A DNA stretch of 64,000 nt. Origin: Treponema sp. GTDB taxonomy: Bacteria > Spirochaetota > Spirochaetia > Treponematales > Breznakiellaceae. The notes below the pieces were generated by a model. That model did not search any database, had not been told where the DNA came from, and was given only the letters and a program-made list of their open reading frames with translations. The stretch is from contig JAISNI010000052.1 of assembly GCA_031276295.1 (NCBI GenBank), positions 17,566 to 81,565 on the forward strand, written 5' to 3'. Below are positions 61,450-64,000 of the stretch, piece after piece; within the stretch, counting starts at the first letter, position 1; each line of letters starts with the position of its first letter. Both the position numbers and the translations under genes were made by a program.

Positions 61450-62148
61450 ATGAGCGACTGGATGCCCGGCAGACGGGCGGATCAGATTGTTATGTGCCGG
61501 AACTGGATAGACATTATGACCCCGGAGGTGCAGACCGCATGGGGGATCCCCGCGCCGGAGTTTACGGAACTGGGGACGCTCTTTGGGAGCGCGCAGGGCC
61601 TTTTGCAGAAAGCCCAGAGCAGCGACCGCACGCCGGTTATCACCGAGCAATGCAAGGAGGCATTCGAGGCCTTGGACGGTAAGATGAGGTTCTTCAAGGG
61701 GCATTACTTTCTTATCCCGCCGCTGACTAACGCGGACATCGTAAACCTGGGCCTTACGCCGCGCGACACGAGCCGCACACCCGTCCCCAAACCGGAAGCG
61801 CAGGTGGAGGCGGATATGACCTTTCCCGGCATTCACCTGGTGGAACTGCAAAACATCCGCGCCGTGGGAACCTCCGGCATCCCGGACCTCCGCAGCGACT
61901 ACGGGGTCCGCATCTACTACGGCCTTTCCGGGCCGCCCAGCGACGCCTTCCGCTTCCGGCTGGCGGAGGAACCGAAATCCGGCAAGGAACTGCCCTACTC
62001 GATTTTTACCCGGCGAAAGAAAGAGCGTTTTGACTTTGACGGCGAGAGCGGCAGCAGGGTGTACTTTTGCCTGCGCTACGAAAACGCCAAAGGCGGCAAA
62101 GAGGGGGAAGGGCCCTTTGGGCCGCTGTTGTCCGCCATAATCCCCTGA
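61450..62148 (+). CDS. Hypothetical protein
   Basis: 232-aa ORF with preceding 'aggaggtaagact' SD. 'MSDWMPGRRADQIVMCRNWIDIM...VYFCLRYENAKGGKEGEGPFGPLLSAIIP'; no domain recognised. Confidence 0.75.
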   Translation: MSDWMPGRRADQIVMCRNWIDIMTPEVQTAWGIPAPEFTELGTLFGSAQGLLQKAQSSDRTPVITEQCKEAFEALDGKMRFFKGHYFLIPPLTNADIVNLGLTPRDTSRTPVPKPEAQVEADMTFPGIHLVELQNIRAVGTSGIPDLRSDYGVRIYYGLSGPPSDAFRFRLAEEPKSGKELPYSIFTRRKKERFDFDGESGSRVYFCLRYENAKGGKEGEGPFGPLLSAIIP

Positions 62149-62276
62149 CAGGCGTTTAATCCGTGTATACGGTAAACGGCCTATCAGCCTGTTGCGTTGG
62201 TAAAAGAGTTTGTTCCCCGCGTATTGCGGTAGACATAAATAAAAAAGCGGCGAAAGCCGCGCAAGGAGGCTTCATA

Positions 62277-63278
62277 ATGAAGCAAAATAACATGACTAAA
62301 ACGAAAGGCGTTTTAGCAGGAATGGCGGCGCTTCTGCTGGCATTCGGATTAATTCTGACGGGGTGCGGCGATAGCGATGACGGCGATCCATCCAGCCCAT
62401 CCACCCCGCCCGGCCCGTCAGCGGCGGTGGTGGAATTCCAAAACACCCTCAAGAAGCTGGGTGATACTACGGCTGAGAAACCGTCCCCGGTTGTTCTGCG
62501 AGCGATTGTCATCAGCAAAGATGATGATGATGATACCAGCGACTGGGGAAAGGTCAACAAGGCAGTAGAGGATGCCCAAAAGTATGTGATTCTTAGCTTG
62601 AGCGACTGCACATTCAGGAACAATACGGTGGAAGGTTCCTCGTCCGGCGATACAGGTATGAATCTTTTCAAGAACAATCCTTATATCAAAGGCATCATAC
62701 TCCCTGAAACCGTTACCAGCATCGGGGAATCCGCTTTTAAGGACTGCTCTGGGCTTACCAGCGTAGACATACCGAAAAAGGCACAAGTTACCAGCATCGG
62801 GGCCTCCGCTTTTTACGGCTGCTCTGGGCTTACCAGCGTAGACATACCGTCAAACGTTGCCAGCATAGGGGTCAACGCTTTTAACGGCTGCTTTGGGCTT
62901 ACCAGCGTAAGCATACCGGCAAACGTTACCAGCATCGGGTCGGGCGCTTTTACCGACTGCACCGGGCTTACCAACGTAAACATACTGACAAGCAGCAATC
63001 TCGCCAGCATCGGGTACAACGCTTTTTACAACTGCACCGGGCTTACCAGCGTAAAAATACCGGGCGGCGTTACCAGCATCGAGAGCTACGCTTTTTACAA
63101 CTGCACCAATCTTGCCACTGTAGAGTTGCCGGCAAACGTTACCACCATCGGGAACTTCGCGTTTCCAGGTAGCAACAATGCTCTGAGAACTAAGTATCAG
63201 GAGAGCGGAAGCGTGGCCAGTATCTACACGTGGACCCCGGGCAGCAGCAGCAGCAGCAGCTGGACAAAGCAGCCGTAG
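62277..63278 (+). CDS. BspA-like LRR_5 lipoprotein
   Basis: Lipobox 'LLLAFGLILTGCGDS'; tandem ~23-aa repeats 'ltSVdIPsnVtSIGasAFygCsGLT'. Confidence 0.92.
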   Translation: MKQNNMTKTKGVLAGMAALLLAFGLILTGCGDSDDGDPSSPSTPPGPSAAVVEFQNTLKKLGDTTAEKPSPVVLRAIVISKDDDDDTSDWGKVNKAVEDAQKYVILSLSDCTFRNNTVEGSSSGDTGMNLFKNNPYIKGIILPETVTSIGESAFKDCSGLTSVDIPKKAQVTSIGASAFYGCSGLTSVDIPSNVASIGVNAFNGCFGLTSVSIPANVTSIGSGAFTDCTGLTNVNILTSSNLASIGYNAFYNCTGLTSVKIPGGVTSIESYAFYNCTNLATVELPANVTTIGNFAFPGSNNALRTKYQESGSVASIYTWTPGSSSSSSWTKQP

Positions 63279-63368
63279 TCGCAGGTCGGTAAGGTAGTTT
63301 GTCCCGGGTATACAGCATTGCATACACCGGCGGACAGGAATGACCGGAATATAACCGGAACATCCACA

Positions 63369-63396
63369 GCCCGCCCCCACGGGGGCGGGCTTTTTT
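63369..63396 (+). terminator. Rho-independent terminator downstream of the BspA-like gene
   Basis: gcccgccccc-ac-gggggcgggc followed by tttttt. Confidence 0.85.
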
Positions 63397-63615
63397 AAGC
63401 GATGCACGCACGGGTGCCAGGCACCAAAAGGCGTTGGGCGAGCGGGTTTGCAAGGTATACGCTGGTGAAGCGGATCAGAGGGGATTCATAGACGGTATAG
63501 CCCCGTAATGACTTTGCCGTCATCAAGGTTCCCGCTTAACACATAAATGGCGGGGTAGTAGTCCCCCGGTATAAAACGAAAAAATACGTAGGACTTTTTC
63601 TCATTGAAGGTGTTA

Positions 63616-64000
63616 ATGATCGAAAACAAAGAAACCTTTTTCGTTCTGGCGGAATCCCTGCCGGGTTATACCTGCTTTCTCTACACCGGGGGCCATCCCA
63701 ACCGGGCGGTTCAAGCCCTGGTATCGCTCCTCGCCAAAGCGGGGTTTAGCTTTTCCCATGCCGGCGACCTGGACCCTGACGGCATCCTCATCCTCCAGGA
63801 GCTGGGGAACATCACGGGGAAAAAGATACGGCCCCTGGGGATGGACGCGGCCACCTTTGACCGTTACCGAAACTGCGGCAGAAAACTGGAACCCACCATG
63901 CTGCGGCGAATCGCGCTTATCACCGGTGAAACCCGGTCCCTTCCGGGGATGGAGGAACTCATCCGGCGCATAGAAGAAACAGCCCTCGGGGTGGAGCAGG
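63616..64000 (+). CDS. JetD/DUF2220-like (Toprim-fold) C-terminal domain ORF, continues past window end, apparently N-terminally truncated
   Basis: Open frame from the TAG at 63589 to window end: 'MIENKETFFVLAESLPGYTCFLYTGGHPNRAVQALVSLLAKAGFSFSHAGDLDPDGILILQELGNITGKKIRPLGMDAATFDRYRNCGRKL'. Not in the supplied track. Confidence 0.5.
   Translation, partial: MIENKETFFVLAESLPGYTCFLYTGGHPNRAVQALVSLLAKAGFSFSHAGDLDPDGILILQELGNITGKKIRPLGMDAATFDRYRNCGRKLEPTMLRRIALITGETRSLPGMEELIRRIEETALGVEQ

Noticed and set aside
62700-63160. Possible CRISPR-like direct repeats
   Set aside because: The ~69-bp periodicity is the LRR_5 coding repeat, in frame with a lipoprotein.
63242-63260. AGC trinucleotide repeat as a phase-variation tract
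   Set aside because: Encodes a short Ser run near the C-terminus of the LRR lipoprotein; 3-nt steps would not shift the frame.
1-64000. DGR reverse transcriptase or template repeat
   Set aside because: No RT catalytic motif or second copy of the GCGCGTTCTGCC / GGGCTTCCGGCTCGTGCG segments was found by eye in this window, so a complete DGR is not claimed.

Overview
Read without tools, this window looks like a spirochaete chromosome, most like Treponema in gene content. Most of it is housekeeping: dnaE, dnaX plus the SRP RNA, recR, ybaB-like, rsmG, tex, malQ, proC, purF/purC/purE, two tRNAs, transporters and two-component systems. The most unusual region is about 1-6900. Two operons converge there. 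One carries an Hsp70-like ATPase, a coiled-coil protein and a zinc-ribbon/coiled-coil/FGE (C-type-lectin fold) protein. The other carries a zinc-ribbon/LRR_5 protein, an NrdG-like radical SAM/coiled-coil fusion and a second Hsp70-like ATPase. The two zinc-ribbon proteins share an N-terminal module (MKCGVCG...C..CG..VL..PL.SE.DI.QY) joined to different C-terminal recognition-type domains. The FGE protein's C-terminus has an NNC/NNT codon pattern like the variable region of a diversity-generating retroelement (DGR), and a strong cruciform follows its stop codon. No reverse transcriptase or template repeat was found in the window, so the DGR link is a hypothesis. Other notable loci: an Amt-PAS-Hpt-CheA-like fusion in a CheY/CheX/cyclase operon; paired long palindromes beside an XRE regulator; a 142-bp MITE-like repeat family; a (C)20 tract next to eight exact-period 21-bp palindromic repeats; a CbbX/SpoVK-like pseudo-AAA protein; a cyclophilin-FKBP fusion; and an apparently N-terminally truncated JetD/DUF2220-like ORF at the right edge.
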